This document shows, one piece after another, positions 1 to 8,940 of a DNA stretch of 64,000 bases. The notes beneath the pieces were generated by a model. It was not told where the DNA came from. It did not search any database and saw only the letters and a program-made list of their open reading frames with translations. The stretch covers positions 186,001 to 250,000 of the forward strand of contig NZ_CYSB01000030.1 in NCBI RefSeq assembly GCF_001458255.1, given 5' to 3'. A program made the position numbers and the translations under genes. Source of the DNA: Thalassovita autumnalis. Lineage in GTDB: Bacteria; Pseudomonadota; Alphaproteobacteria; Rhodobacterales; Rhodobacteraceae. Each line of letters starts with the position of its first letter. The stretch's first letter is position 1.

Positions 1-811
1 AGGCGATATATTCGATTGGCGCGTCGAACCAGACGTAGAAGACCTTGCCGTCCATGCCGTCCCAATCCTGATCGCCGCGCTTGACCGGCACGCCCCAGTC
101 CAGATCCCGGGTGATGCCGCGGTCCTGCAGACCGTCACCATCATTCAGCCATTTCTTGGCGATGGAGGTGGTCAGCACCGGCCAGTCACCTTTGCTGTCG
201 ATCCAGTCGTTCAGCTGGTCCTTCATCTGGCTCTGGCACAGATAGAGGTGTTTGGTCGCGCGCATTTCCAGATCGGTGGAGCCGGAAATGGTCGAATAGG
301 GGTTGATCAGATCTACAGGATCCAGCTGCTTGGTGCAGTTGTCACACTGGTCACCCCGGGCGCTGTCAAAGCCGCAGTTGGGGCAGGTGCCCTCAATATA
401 GCGGTCCGGCAGGTAGCGGCCGTCAGCGTTGGAATACATCTGATTTTCAGAAACTTCGCGGATCAGACCTTTGTCTGCTAGAACGCCTGCGAAATGCTGG
501 GTCAGCTGTTTGTTTTCCTCGGATGAGGAGCGGCCAAAGTGATCAAAGCTAAGGCCGAAACCTGCCGCAATCTCAGCCTGTTTTTCGTGCAGCTCTGCGC
601 AGTAACCCGCCACGTCCTGGCCCGCTTTGGCAGCGGCCAGTTCGGCGGGGGTGCCGTGTTCGTCGGTGGCGCAGATGAACATCACCTCATGGCCCCGGCC
701 ACGCTGATAGCGTGCAAAGAGGTCCGCAGGCAGCTGCGAGCCCACGAGGTTACCGAGGTGTTTGATCCCATTGATATAGGGAAGTGCCGAGGTGATCAGA
801 TGCCGTGCCAT
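1..811 (-). CDS. metG: Methionine--tRNA ligase, N-terminal part (cut by window edge)
   Basis: This enzyme charges tRNA-Met with methionine in the cytoplasm. The first 270 residues lie in the window and the rest is beyond the left edge. The protein starts [18 protein letters not shown] and carries the class I signature as HLGN near residue 18. A zinc-binding knuckle with two Cys-x-x-Cys pairs (CPNC and CDNC) follows around residues 145-165. The ATG at 811 is the natural start because the conserved beta-strand begins right after it. The identification is secure. Confidence 0.96.
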   Translation of the reverse strand, partial: MARHLITSALPYINGIKHLGNLVGSQLPADLFARYQRGRGHEVMFICATDEHGTPAELAAAKAGQDVAGYCAELHEKQAEIAAGFGLSFDHFGRSSSEENKQLTQHFAGVLADKGLIREVSENQMYSNADGRYLPDRYIEGTCPNCGFDSARGDQCDNCTKQLDPVDLINPYSTISGSTDLEMRATKHLYLCQSQMKDQLNDWIDSKGDWPVLTTSIAKKWLNDGDGLQDRGITRDLDWGVPVKRGDQDWDGMDGKVFYVWFDAPIEYIA

Positions 812-1056
812 AAACCCAAGTCCTGATATACGTGTTGAGACCCCCTTTAGCGCAAGGGCGCGACCTGTGCCACCGCTAGATGCTGATTTGCCTGTTGCGC
901 GATGGGAGGGGGGCTTCGCACCGATCAATCTGAAACGTGAGCGCGTGTAGGTTGGCGCTAACATTTTTCGTCTTTCTCACCGGCTGGGGCTGGTTTGTTG
1001 CAGATGCCGCAGTATGTTCGCCTATAGCGTGGGTATTTAAGACGAGGGAACGCGTC

Positions 1057-2103
1057 ATGCAAAAGAACGAAATGGGCCGCACTGGGGTGATGGTGACGGA
1101 TATGTGCCTGGGGACGATGACCTTCGGCACCCAAACCTCAGAGGCAGAAGGCCACCGCCAGATCGACATGGCGTTGGCACATGGCATCAACTTCATGGAC
1201 ACCGCCGAGATGTATCCGGTGAACCCGGTGTCGAAAGAAACCATCGGCCGCACCGAAGAAATCATCGGCAACTGGATCGCCGCCAACCCCAGCCGCCGTG
1301 ATGAGTTTGTGCTGGCCACCAAACATTCCGGTGAAGGCCTGGCCGCCGTGCGTGACGGTGCCGCGATTACGGCAGAAACCATCCCGGCAACGGTTGAGGC
1401 CTCTCTCAAACGGCTGAAGACCGATTGCATCGACCTCTACCAGTTTCATTGGCCCAACCGTGGCAGCTACATGTTCCGAAAACATTGGCATTTTGATCCG
1501 TCGCATCAGAAAAAAGACGACACGATCGCCCATATGGAGGATGCGCTGGGCGCGCTGCAGCGCGAAGTCGACAAAGGCAATATTCGCCATTTTGGCCTGT
1601 CCAATGAATCCGCCTGGGGCACCACGCAATGGGTCAGCACCGCGGATCGTCTGGGGCTGCCGCGGGTGGCGACCATTCAAAACGAATATTCGCTGCTGTG
1701 CCGGATGTATGACACGGATCTGGCTGAGGTGTCGGTGAACGAAGACGTTGGGCTGATCTGTTATTCGCCGCTGGCGGCGGGCCTGTTGTCTGGCAAATAT
1801 CAGGGCGGCGCCCTGCCGGAAGGATCGCGGATGGCCATCAACGGCGATCTGGGTGGCCGCAAAACTGATCGTGCTTTTGCCGCCGTGGATGCCTATCAGG
1901 CCTTTGCGAATGAACATGGCCTTGACCTGATCAACATGGCGCTGGCATGGGCGCGGCAGCGTCCGTTCATGTGCTCGGTCATTTTTGGGGCCACCACTGA
2001 GGCGCAGCTGCAGCATATCCTAGAGGGCACAGAACTGGTGCTGTCAGATGAGGTGATGGCCGGGCTGGACGCGGTGCACAAGGCACATCCGATGCCGTTC
2101 TAA
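1057..2103 (+). CDS. Aldo/keto reductase, Tas-like
   Basis: A 348-residue NADP-dependent oxidoreductase of the aldo/keto reductase fold. The N-terminus (LGTMTFG), the DTAEMYP segment carrying the catalytic Asp and Tyr, the Lys in LATKHS and the His in QFHWPN give the usual AKR catalytic tetrad. Overall order and length match E. coli Tas, which is why I call it Tas-like; its physiological substrate is unknown. The frame is open from 937, but the ATG at 1057 has a GAGGGA ribosome-binding site and starts directly at the conserved region, so I use it. The small secreted gene at 2116 follows 12 bases after the stop and may be cotranscribed. Confidence 0.92.
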   Translation: MQKNEMGRTGVMVTDMCLGTMTFGTQTSEAEGHRQIDMALAHGINFMDTAEMYPVNPVSKETIGRTEEIIGNWIAANPSRRDEFVLATKHSGEGLAAVRDGAAITAETIPATVEASLKRLKTDCIDLYQFHWPNRGSYMFRKHWHFDPSHQKKDDTIAHMEDALGALQREVDKGNIRHFGLSNESAWGTTQWVSTADRLGLPRVATIQNEYSLLCRMYDTDLAEVSVNEDVGLICYSPLAAGLLSGKYQGGALPEGSRMAINGDLGGRKTDRAFAAVDAYQAFANEHGLDLINMALAWARQRPFMCSVIFGATTEAQLQHILEGTELVLSDEVMAGLDAVHKAHPMPF

Positions 2104-2115
2104 GGGGCCTTATCG

Positions 2116-2487
2116 ATGTTTACCAAAACTGTGCTGGCGATCGGTCTGGTCGCAATGGGGACCGCCGTTGCGGCGGCACCCCCCGCATGGGAAGGGCGCT
2201 GGGCGATGAATTCCGCCTGGTGCGCCAAGCAAAGCGATGTTGAGGATGAGAGCCCGGATTACTACGGCGTGGACGGGTTCTACGGTCAGGAATGGGGCTG
2301 TGAGATCCTGAATATTCAGGAGACGGGGCTGAAAAACAGCTGGTCCCTGAAGCTGGAATGCTCACTGCCCGGCGAAACTTGGGAAGAGGAGCGGCTGATG
2401 CTGCTGACCAGTTTTGATCGGTTGATGTTCGTCTTCACCAGTGGCGACATGTTTGATCTGGTGCGCTGCCCGGCCTTGCCTGAGTAA
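2116..2487 (+). CDS. Secreted small protein of unknown function
   Basis: A 123-residue protein with a clear Sec signal peptide (hydrophobic residues 5-20, likely cleaved after AVAAA). The mature part is about 100 residues, acidic, rich in Trp and Tyr, and has four Cys that could form disulfides in the periplasm. I do not recognise the family. It lies between the aldo/keto reductase and a DMT transporter in the same direction with short gaps (12 and 21 bases), so all three may share a transcript. Confidence 0.75.
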   Translation: MFTKTVLAIGLVAMGTAVAAAPPAWEGRWAMNSAWCAKQSDVEDESPDYYGVDGFYGQEWGCEILNIQETGLKNSWSLKLECSLPGETWEEERLMLLTSFDRLMFVFTSGDMFDLVRCPALPE

Positions 2488-2508
2488 ACGCGAACGTAAG
2501 GACGTACT

Positions 2509-3414
2509 GTGGACAACACGCTTTGGATTTTTGTCGCTGTCGCGGCGGCCGGGTTTCAGACCCTGCGCTTCATGCTGCAGAAGTCACTATCGATGGGCAC
2601 CCTTTCCGCAGGTGGGGCGACATTGGCGCGGTTTTTGTTCTCCGCGCCTTTTGTCGCCGCTCTGGCGCTGGGGTACCTTTCCTACAGCGGCGCCGGTTGG
2701 CCCGCGCTTGGCAACCGTTTCCTGACATTTGCGCTGGTGGGCGCCCTGGCGCAGATCCTGGCGACATGGTGTGTGGTTGCGCTGTTTCAGCATCGCAACT
2801 TTGCCGTTGGGATCACCTTTAAGAAGACCGAGGTGGTGCAGACCGCGCTGGTCGGGTTTCTAGTGCTCGGCGATCGCATCTCCTTCGGCGGGCTGTTGGC
2901 GATCCTGATCGGGTTGTTGGGGGTTCTGGTCCTGTCCGATCGGCCCGAGGGCGGTGCCGGACTGAAGCGTTTCCTGAACATAGGCGCAGGGCTGGGCCTG
3001 CTGTCTGGTGCCTTTTTTGCAGTGTCTGCCGTTGGTTACCGTGGCGCCACGCTGGAGGTCGGCAGCGACGATCCGTTGATGCGGGCGCTGATTTCCCTGA
3101 TGGTGGTGACCGCCAGTCAAAGCGTCGGGCTTGGCAGCTATCTGATCTGGCGTGAGCCGGGGGAAGTGGGCCGTGTCCTGGCCAGTTGGCGCAGCTCCAT
3201 CTGGATGGGGCTGGCCAGTTTGGGCGGCTCACTGGGGTGGTTTGTGGCCTTCACCCTGCAAAATGCGGCCTATGTTTTCGCCGTTGGTCAGGTGGAGGTC
3301 ATCTTCTCCATCCTGATTTCTGTGCTGGTGTTCAAAGAACAGATCAGCCGCCGTGAAGGCGCGGGTATCGCCTTGATTACGGCAAGCGTGCTGACATTGG
3401 TCCTGTTCCTTTAA
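2509..3414 (+). CDS. DMT-superfamily transporter (EamA domains)
   Basis: A 301-residue inner-membrane protein with about ten hydrophobic segments arranged as two EamA repeats, the usual pattern of drug/metabolite transporters. The substrate cannot be read from sequence. The start is the GTG at 2509, preceded by TAAGGACG as ribosome-binding site. Its 3' end overlaps the convergent Nudix gene by 38 bases (3377-3414). It is one of five EamA-family transporters in this window. Confidence 0.88.
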   Translation: MDNTLWIFVAVAAAGFQTLRFMLQKSLSMGTLSAGGATLARFLFSAPFVAALALGYLSYSGAGWPALGNRFLTFALVGALAQILATWCVVALFQHRNFAVGITFKKTEVVQTALVGFLVLGDRISFGGLLAILIGLLGVLVLSDRPEGGAGLKRFLNIGAGLGLLSGAFFAVSAVGYRGATLEVGSDDPLMRALISLMVVTASQSVGLGSYLIWREPGEVGRVLASWRSSIWMGLASLGGSLGWFVAFTLQNAAYVFAVGQVEVIFSILISVLVFKEQISRREGAGIALITASVLTLVLFL

Positions 3415-4075
3415 GGCGCAGGAACAGGTTCTGCTCATCGTCGTTTTTGAAAAACGGGACCGAGGCCGGGGGCTCAGGCCGGTGCAGACGCCCGGCCACC
3501 TCGGCCAACACCACTTCTGTGATGAACGGCAGATCAAACTCGCGTACTTTGGGCAGCGGGATCCATTGCAGATGTGACAGCTCATCGGATGCAGCTGAAA
3601 AATCATCCAGATCACTGGCAATTGCAGCCGCATCAATCAGGAAAAACCGGGCATCAAACCGGCGCGGGCGGCCCGGCGGGGTAATGGCGCGAAACACAAA
3701 CTGCAACGCATCCGCAGCGGGGCGGTAGCCCGTCGCGGCAAAGCTCTGCCAATCGGCGGGGGCATCAGTCCAGGCAGATTTCTGGCCCAAAATCAGCCCG
3801 GTTTCTTCCCATAACTCGCGAATGGCGGCCACCGCCAAAGGATGGGACAGGTCGCGACCCGCATCTTCGCGGATGCGATCCCGGCAGACCTCTGGCAAGT
3901 CAGAGATCAGCGAAATCTCGGCGTCTTCAGCGTCAACTGCGCCGCCGGGGAAGACAAATTTATTCGGCATAAACGCCGCCTTGGCGCCACGCTGGCCCAT
4001 CAGAATATGCGGGTCACTGTCCCGATCACGTAGCACAATCACTGTGGCCGCATTGCGGATTGCCGTCTTATCCAT
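3377..4075 (-). CDS. Nudix hydrolase
   Basis: A 232-residue cytoplasmic hydrolase. The Nudix box is recognisable but split: FPGGAVDAEDAEISL near residues 42-56, then after an insertion of about 30 residues the helix RELWEETGLIL with the metal-binding Glu residues. This split form occurs in larger Nudix proteins such as those acting on CoA or nucleotide-sugar substrates, but the substrate here is not deducible. It may form an operon with the DUF983 gene, which lies upstream on the same strand 32 bases away. Confidence 0.87.
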   Translation of the reverse strand: MDKTAIRNAATVIVLRDRDSDPHILMGQRGAKAAFMPNKFVFPGGAVDAEDAEISLISDLPEVCRDRIREDAGRDLSHPLAVAAIRELWEETGLILGQKSAWTDAPADWQSFAATGYRPAADALQFVFRAITPPGRPRRFDARFFLIDAAAIASDLDDFSAASDELSHLQWIPLPKVREFDLPFITEVVLAEVAGRLHRPEPPASVPFFKNDDEQNLFLRLKGTGPMSARLP

Positions 4076-4107
4076 CTTTCCCCTAACTCGCCTGACACCT
4101 CTTCAGG

Positions 4108-4506
4108 TTAGCCGGCTTTTGCAAATCCATGCATCCGCCGCGCCCACTGATAGCCGATCATTGCGCCTTTCAATCGGGGCAGAAGGTAGAGCGAGAGGAC
4201 AACGGTGCCAATACCGAAGATTTCGATCAACACCATCGGCGACGGGCGCCAGGTCTCAAATACGAACATCAGCAAAGGTGCCAGCAGGTGGCCCACGATC
4301 AGAATGGTCAAATATGCCGGGCCATCATCCGCGCGGTGATGGTGAAATTCCTCACGGCACACCGGGCAACTGTCGCGGACTTTCAAATAGCTTTTCAGCA
4401 TCGGGCCATTGCCGCAGTTGGGGCATTTACGCCGCCAGCCCCGCAGGATTGCAGGTTTGGTCGGGCGCTCTTCTGGGCGGGCTTCTTGCGTCATGACTTG
4501 GGTCAT
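4108..4506 (-). CDS. DUF983 family membrane protein
   Basis: A 132-residue protein with a zinc-ribbon-like N-terminal part (CPNCG and CPVC, separated by about 20 residues) followed by two hydrophobic segments, the architecture of the DUF983 family. Its function is unknown. I place the start at 4506, which has GAGAG upstream; the frame could also start at 4521, adding five residues. It precedes the Nudix gene on the same strand. Confidence 0.82.
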   Translation of the reverse strand: MTQVMTQEARPEERPTKPAILRGWRRKCPNCGNGPMLKSYLKVRDSCPVCREEFHHHRADDGPAYLTILIVGHLLAPLLMFVFETWRPSPMVLIEIFGIGTVVLSLYLLPRLKGAMIGYQWARRMHGFAKAG

Positions 4507-4858
4507 AATGGGCACTCTCATTTCTTATCGGCAAAATCTGGGGCAATTTGATTGCAATAAAAACCCCACGAACTGTCGCCGCGTCGCGATGTCGCAAAAT
4601 CTGACTAAGCGTTGCATCTTTCATGCCTGACCCAACGGATCAATGGGCAGATTGCCTCATGTGCGTTTCGTCGCAGGTGATGCACTGAATGTTGCGGGCC
4701 GCCCGGTCGCGATGGGCGCTGATCACAGGCGCGTGAGCCCGCAAAGTTTTTTCGACAGCTGCGACGGAACCCGGCGCGGGGTGCGTATTAGCCTGCAGAA
4801 ATCGGATGACACACCGGTTCACAACAACTGACCAAGTTAAGAAACTGGAGAGCAAAAG
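4507..4858 (+). other. Intergenic region without a recognised gene
   Basis: About 350 bases between the divergent DUF983 and EF-hand genes. No reading frame with family resemblance is present and no strong hairpin with a T-run was seen. It must hold the promoters for both genes. The ribosome-binding site of the EF-hand gene (CTGGAGAG) is at its right end. Confidence 0.5.
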
Positions 4859-5329
4859 ATGAAACGTACTGTAATCCTGTCGACCCTGACGATCCTGGCC
4901 ATTGCGGGCACCACTGTCTCCGCCAGCGCCTTTGGCGACCGCGACGGCCGCAAAGGCCCGCGCATCGAGTTCAGCACGCTGGACACCAATGGCGACGGCC
5001 AGCTGACCGAGGCAGAAATGCAGGCTCACGCCACCGCGCGCTTCAATGAGGCAGACACCAATGGCGACGGCAGCCTGAGCGCCGAAGAACTGGCCGCCCG
5101 CGCCGATAGCCAAAAAGCCGAGCGTATGGCCCGCCGCATCGCCAAAATGATCGAAAAGCGCGACACCAACGGCGACGGCGTCCTCAGCCAGGAAGAGCTG
5201 CAGCCGCACGATCGTGGTGACATGTTTGCCAAGCTGGACACCAACGAAGACGGCATGATCTCGCAGGAAGAGTTCGACGCCGCCAAGGGCAAGTTCGGCA
5301 AGCGTAAAGGCGGCCGCGATCATAACTGA
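4859..5329 (+). CDS. Secreted EF-hand calcium-binding protein
   Basis: A 156-residue protein with a signal peptide (residues 1-23, cleavage near SASA). The mature protein carries four EF-hand loops, each starting D-T-N: DTNGDGQLTEAE, DTNGDGSLSAEE, DTNGDGVLSQEE and DTNEDGMISQEE, so it should bind up to four Ca2+ ions in the periplasm. The linkers are Arg/Lys/Glu-rich helices. It lies just upstream of an ECF sigma operon in the same direction (106 bases apart), suggesting it is a partner or a target of that regulon; this is inference. Confidence 0.9.
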   Translation: MKRTVILSTLTILAIAGTTVSASAFGDRDGRKGPRIEFSTLDTNGDGQLTEAEMQAHATARFNEADTNGDGSLSAEELAARADSQKAERMARRIAKMIEKRDTNGDGVLSQEELQPHDRGDMFAKLDTNEDGMISQEEFDAAKGKFGKRKGGRDHN

Positions 5330-5344
5330 TCCGTACCGAGCAGG

Positions 5345-5373
5345 GGCCCCGTCACGTCAATGCTGATGGGGCC
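5345..5373 (+). terminator. Hairpin after the EF-hand gene
   Basis: GGCCCC at 5345-5350 can pair with GGGGCC at 5368-5373. There is no T-run after it, so it may be a weak or factor-assisted terminator, or simply an RNA structure. Confidence 0.3.
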
Positions 5374-5435
5374 TACCGGCACAGGCTGAGGCCAAGATTG
5401 CCTTGCCGCGCTGAAACCGCTACGCCGAACGGACG

Positions 5436-6020
5436 ATGGATATGGCCCTGGACACAATGAGCGATGTATCAGACGAAGCGCTGCTAGTGCTGTTCGCCAA
5501 TGGCGATCAGGCGGCGGCGCGGGCGTTGAACCTGCGGATGACCCCTCGGGTTTTTGCGCAGGCGATGCGGATGCTTGGCAACCGGGCCGAAGCCGAAGAC
5601 GTGGCTCAAGAGGCGATGATGCGGCTGTGGAAAATCGCCAGCCAATGGCGTCAGGGTGAGGCCAAGGTCACCACCTGGCTCTACCGGGTGGTTGCCAACC
5701 TCTGCACCGATCGGCTGCGGCGCAAGCCCAGCCTTGCCATCGATGCCATTCCTGAACCCGAAGACGGGCAGGCAAGCGCGGCCGAAGGTCTGCAGGATCA
5801 GGCCCGCAATTCGGCGCTTTATCAAGCGCTTGCAACCCTGCCCGAGCGGCAGCGGCAGGCGGTGATCTTGCGTCACATAGAAGGACTGGGCAATCCTGAG
5901 ATTGCCGAGATCATGGACATCAGCACCGAGGCGGTAGAAAGTCTGACCGCACGGGGAAAACGGGCGCTTGCCAAGGCTCTGGCCGGGCGGCGCGATGAAC
6001 TGGGGTACTCCGATGGATAA
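5436..6020 (+). CDS. RNA polymerase ECF-type sigma factor
   Basis: A 194-residue sigma-70-family factor with only regions 2 and 4. Region 2 includes AEDVAQEAMMRLWK and the WLYRVVANLCTDRLRRK segment that binds the -10 element. Region 4 is a helix-turn-helix beginning LPERQRQAVILRHIEG. Its last codons overlap the start of the next gene (ATGGATAA), so it is translationally coupled to a probable anti-sigma factor. The ATG at 5436 was taken; a second Met lies two codons downstream. The signal and target promoters are unknown. Confidence 0.93.
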   Translation: MDMALDTMSDVSDEALLVLFANGDQAAARALNLRMTPRVFAQAMRMLGNRAEAEDVAQEAMMRLWKIASQWRQGEAKVTTWLYRVVANLCTDRLRRKPSLAIDAIPEPEDGQASAAEGLQDQARNSALYQALATLPERQRQAVILRHIEGLGNPEIAEIMDISTEAVESLTARGKRALAKALAGRRDELGYSDG

Positions 6021-6390
6021 GCACTCTTTGGACGATGCAGCTTTGGACGATCTTTTTGCTACGGCCCGCGCGCAGGCGCCGCAGCCGTCGTTTGATCTGA
6101 TGGATCGGGTGCTGTCGGATGCGCTCTCGGTGCAGGAACTGGCGGCGGCCGACACAGCGGAACCGCAGGTCAAATCTGAACCCTTCTGGCGCGCCGCGCT
6201 GGCGGGGCTTGGCGGATGGCCCGCCATGGCAGGGCTGGCCACGGCCTGTGTGGGCGGCGTCTGGATCGGGATCAACCCGCCGGATCTGGTCAGCGAAAGC
6301 GCCACAGTGTTCTTTGCGCTGGAAACGGATTCCTATTTGGTGGATGCCATGCCCGGCTTCTCGGCCGAATTTGATCTGGTCGAAGGGTAA
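6013..6390 (+). CDS. Probable anti-sigma factor, single-pass membrane protein
   Basis: A 125-residue protein whose start codon overlaps the stop of the sigma gene. The N-terminal 70 residues are acidic and helical and should face the cytoplasm. One hydrophobic segment (about residues 74-94) would cross the membrane, leaving a short periplasmic tail of some 30 residues. No CHCC zinc motif is seen, so it is not a ZAS-type anti-sigma. The role is inferred from topology and coupling, not from family similarity. Confidence 0.72.
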   Translation: MDKHSLDDAALDDLFATARAQAPQPSFDLMDRVLSDALSVQELAAADTAEPQVKSEPFWRAALAGLGGWPAMAGLATACVGGVWIGINPPDLVSESATVFFALETDSYLVDAMPGFSAEFDLVEG

Positions 6391-6404
6391 GGGGAAAGAA
6401 AATC

Positions 6405-6935
6405 ATGTCTGAAGAGCAGAATACATCAACACCGAACCCGAAACCCAGCCGTATCAAACCCTGGCTGCGCGGGGTTTTGTTTGTCTCACTGGCGCTGAAC
6501 CTAGCGGTGGTTGGCGTCGTGGGCGGCGCCTTTGTGCGCTTTGGTGGGCCGGACAGCGACAAACGACCACCGCGTCAGGATGAGGTGGCGGGTACCTATA
6601 CGCGCGCGCTTTCCAGCGAGGATCGCCGCGCCATATGGCGTGAGCTGCGCAAACAGCGTGACGATCTGCCCAGCAAGGCGGACCTGCGGGCTGATTTCCA
6701 GGAGGTCCTGCACCTATTGCGTGCCGAAGATTTCGACCGGGCCGCGCTGGAAGATGTGCTGTCGCGGCAGCGTGACTTTGGCATCAGCCGGGCGGAACTG
6801 GGCCATGAGCTGCTGCTGGACCGGCTGCAAACCTTCACAGCCGAGGAACGCGCAGCCTATGCGGATCGCGTCGAAGACGGGGTGAAGCGGCACCGTCATA
6901 AGAAGCCAAAACCGCAAGGCCCTAAGTCACAGTAA
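6405..6935 (+). CDS. Periplasmic heavy-metal sensor-like protein (CpxP/ZraP/CnrX type)
   Basis: A 176-residue protein with one N-terminal membrane anchor (about residues 22-45) and a long, charged, helical periplasmic part typical of the metal-resistance sensor fold (helical hairpins, an LDRLQTFTAEER segment). The C-terminus is rich in His, Lys and Pro. It starts 14 bases after the anti-sigma candidate with a good AAGGGGAAAG site, so it is the third gene of the sigma operon. It probably senses a periplasmic metal or envelope signal and relays it to the anti-sigma factor, by analogy with CnrX/CnrY/CnrH. Confidence 0.78.
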   Translation: MSEEQNTSTPNPKPSRIKPWLRGVLFVSLALNLAVVGVVGGAFVRFGGPDSDKRPPRQDEVAGTYTRALSSEDRRAIWRELRKQRDDLPSKADLRADFQEVLHLLRAEDFDRAALEDVLSRQRDFGISRAELGHELLLDRLQTFTAEERAAYADRVEDGVKRHRHKKPKPQGPKSQ

Positions 6936-7014
6936 TGGCGGCGGGTTGAAGCCTCTGACGCGGAACAGAGAAGATCAGGCAGACATTGGGGCGCCGAAAA
7001 CACTCGATAAGCGG

Positions 7015-8490
7015 TCACGCCACCGACTGGCTTAGGTTGACCTGATTGCGTCCAGCCGCCTTCGCTCGATAAAGCGCCTGATCCGCCCGTTTCATCAAAC
7101 GGCTCAGATCCCGCGAGGGATCACCCGCATCCGCGTCACCGGTGGTAGCCTCGGACATGGCTAGGCCCAGACTGACCGTTACGCGAATCTGTGAGCCATC
7201 CGGCAGGTCAAAGGGCCGCGCTGCAATATCGCGGCAGAGCGTTCGGGCAAAACGTTGCGCACCCAGATCTTGCGTTGACGGCAGCGCGATCAAAAACTCC
7301 TCCCCCCCAATGCGGGCCAAAAGGGCCCCATCAGGAACCGCGGCCCGCAATCGCTGCGCTAGATCAACCAACACGGCATCCCCCGCATCATGCCCATGCA
7401 GGTCATTAACATGTTTGAAATGGTCGATGTCCAGCAGGGCCAGTGCCACCGGCTGGCGCACCGGGTCAGCCAGCACATCCGCCAGCTGCAGCATCCCATG
7501 GCGCCGGTTGGATACCCCGGTCAGCGGGTCGGTTATGGCGGCGGCCAGGCCTTCCTTCAGCGAGGCCTGCAACAGGTCCTGCCGCCATTTGCGGTGGCTG
7601 AGTTTACTCAGACGTAATGCCATTTCCTGTGCGTCTGTGATGTGCAGCATGACGTCCTGAGCGCCAAGATCCAGCGCCTCAGCCGCCAGGTTTTCATGCC
7701 CCTGTTGCACAACAACCAGCACCTGCGCCCGGCGCAGGCCCGGCTTGGCGCGCAGGGTTGTCAGCAGCCGCAATTGTTGACGGGGTATTGGATCGCAAAT
7801 CGGCAACACAATGCAGTCAGGCGGTTTCGCCTGATGGGGGCCATTCAACAGGTTTTCAGGATGATCTTTTGTTAGGTCCGCCTGCAAGTGAAAGGCAAGC
7901 TGATGCTGCCAGAGTGCCGCCGTATGTGCATCCGGGTGGGTCACCTGTATTCGTGGCCGTTCGCGGTGAATGCGGATCCCGACAGAGCGGTTGCCCAGCA
8001 TCCTTGTGGCGGCCTGCGTCTGTGACCACACATCCAACGGAGGCCTGCCTGCCTCTTCAAACAACCCCGCAGTTTTCCCCGTGACCTCACCGGCAGCCCG
8101 GGCAAGAGCCACCTCATCCGGGGTTGGCCGGTCCCGGATCGCCGCGCGCAGCCGGGCAAACAGCAGATCATCGCCGATAGGGCGCGGCAGCACATCCTCA
8201 GCCCCCCATTGCAGCAATTTCCGCCGCTTTTCAGCGCTGTTTTCGGGTTGCAGGATGATCAGAGGCGGGCAATTTTCGCGCTGTTGCAACTTGCGGCAAA
8301 ACCGGCGCAGGGGCATGTCATAAAGAATCGAGTTCACCAAGATGAGGTCACAGGCGTCGCAGTCCAGCACCTCCATCGCTTCCTGAGCGCTGGCCGCCAG
8401 CAGCACGTTAAACAGGCCCGACGTCAGACGCGCGCGAATGACAATGCGATTGGTGGCAATGGCTTCGACAACCAGTATTTTGCCGGGCAT
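7015..8490 (-). CDS. PleD-like diguanylate cyclase with degenerate receiver
   Basis: A 491-residue cytoplasmic protein with a receiver domain (1-120), a second receiver-like domain (about 180-310) and a GGDEF domain (about 325-480). The cyclase motif is GGEEF near residue 395, so it should make c-di-GMP. The first receiver lacks key residues: the acidic pair is E9-A10, the phospho-acceptor position is Asn53 (LILVNS) and the conserved Lys is Arg103. The RxxD inhibitory site before GGEEF is replaced by PDGA. The frame is open to 8625, but MPGKILVVEA at 8490 is where PleD proteins begin. It is divergent from the DUF3572 gene. Confidence 0.9.
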   Translation of the reverse strand: MPGKILVVEAIATNRIVIRARLTSGLFNVLLAASAQEAMEVLDCDACDLILVNSILYDMPLRRFCRKLQQRENCPPLIILQPENSAEKRRKLLQWGAEDVLPRPIGDDLLFARLRAAIRDRPTPDEVALARAAGEVTGKTAGLFEEAGRPPLDVWSQTQAATRMLGNRSVGIRIHRERPRIQVTHPDAHTAALWQHQLAFHLQADLTKDHPENLLNGPHQAKPPDCIVLPICDPIPRQQLRLLTTLRAKPGLRRAQVLVVVQQGHENLAAEALDLGAQDVMLHITDAQEMALRLSKLSHRKWRQDLLQASLKEGLAAAITDPLTGVSNRRHGMLQLADVLADPVRQPVALALLDIDHFKHVNDLHGHDAGDAVLVDLAQRLRAAVPDGALLARIGGEEFLIALPSTQDLGAQRFARTLCRDIAARPFDLPDGSQIRVTVSLGLAMSEATTGDADAGDPSRDLSRLMKRADQALYRAKAAGRNQVNLSQSVA

Positions 8491-8643
8491 GCGATAGCGT
8501 CCCTTCCTTCGTGTCCCATGGGGCGGGCCATGCCTAAACCCCAGCTGCGCAGCAGCGGTTGCGCCTTGTTCCCCACCACTATTCATGAAAAGTGTTAAGA
8601 AACTCTTCCCACCGCAAAAGAGCACTCAAACAAAGGTGACCCC

Positions 8644-8928
8644 ATGTCGTTAACCCGTGATGCAGCAGAAACTCTTGCCCTGCAGGCGCTTGGCTGGCTG
8701 GCCGGCAATGAAGAGCTGTTGCCGGTATTCATGGGGGCGACGGGGGTGTCGCAGGATGATCTGCGCAGTCAGGCTGGCGCGCCTGAGTTTCTGGCGTCGG
8801 TGCTGGATTTTCTGCTGATGGATGATGCTTGGGTTATGGCCTGCTGTGAAGCACTTAACAGGCCAAATGACACGTTGATCCAAGCCCGTGCCGCTTTGCC
8901 GGGCGGGGCGCAGATCCACTGGACCTAA
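8644..8928 (+). CDS. DUF3572 family protein
   Basis: A 94-residue, mostly helical cytoplasmic protein matching the small DUF3572 family of alphaproteobacteria (A-E-TLALQALGWLA start, then a DDAWVMACCEAL segment). It has no known function. In this order it is divergent from the PleD-like gene, as pleD and DUF3572 genes often are in this group. An AAAGGTGACC ribosome-binding site precedes the ATG. The convergent MarR gene ends 12 bases after its stop. Confidence 0.85.
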   Translation: MSLTRDAAETLALQALGWLAGNEELLPVFMGATGVSQDDLRSQAGAPEFLASVLDFLLMDDAWVMACCEALNRPNDTLIQARAALPGGAQIHWT

Positions 8929-8940
8929 GGTAACACTGGT

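Noticed and set aside
937-1056. N-terminal extension of the aldo/keto reductase
   Set aside because: The upstream codons do not resemble the family and the ATG at 1057 has the better ribosome-binding site.
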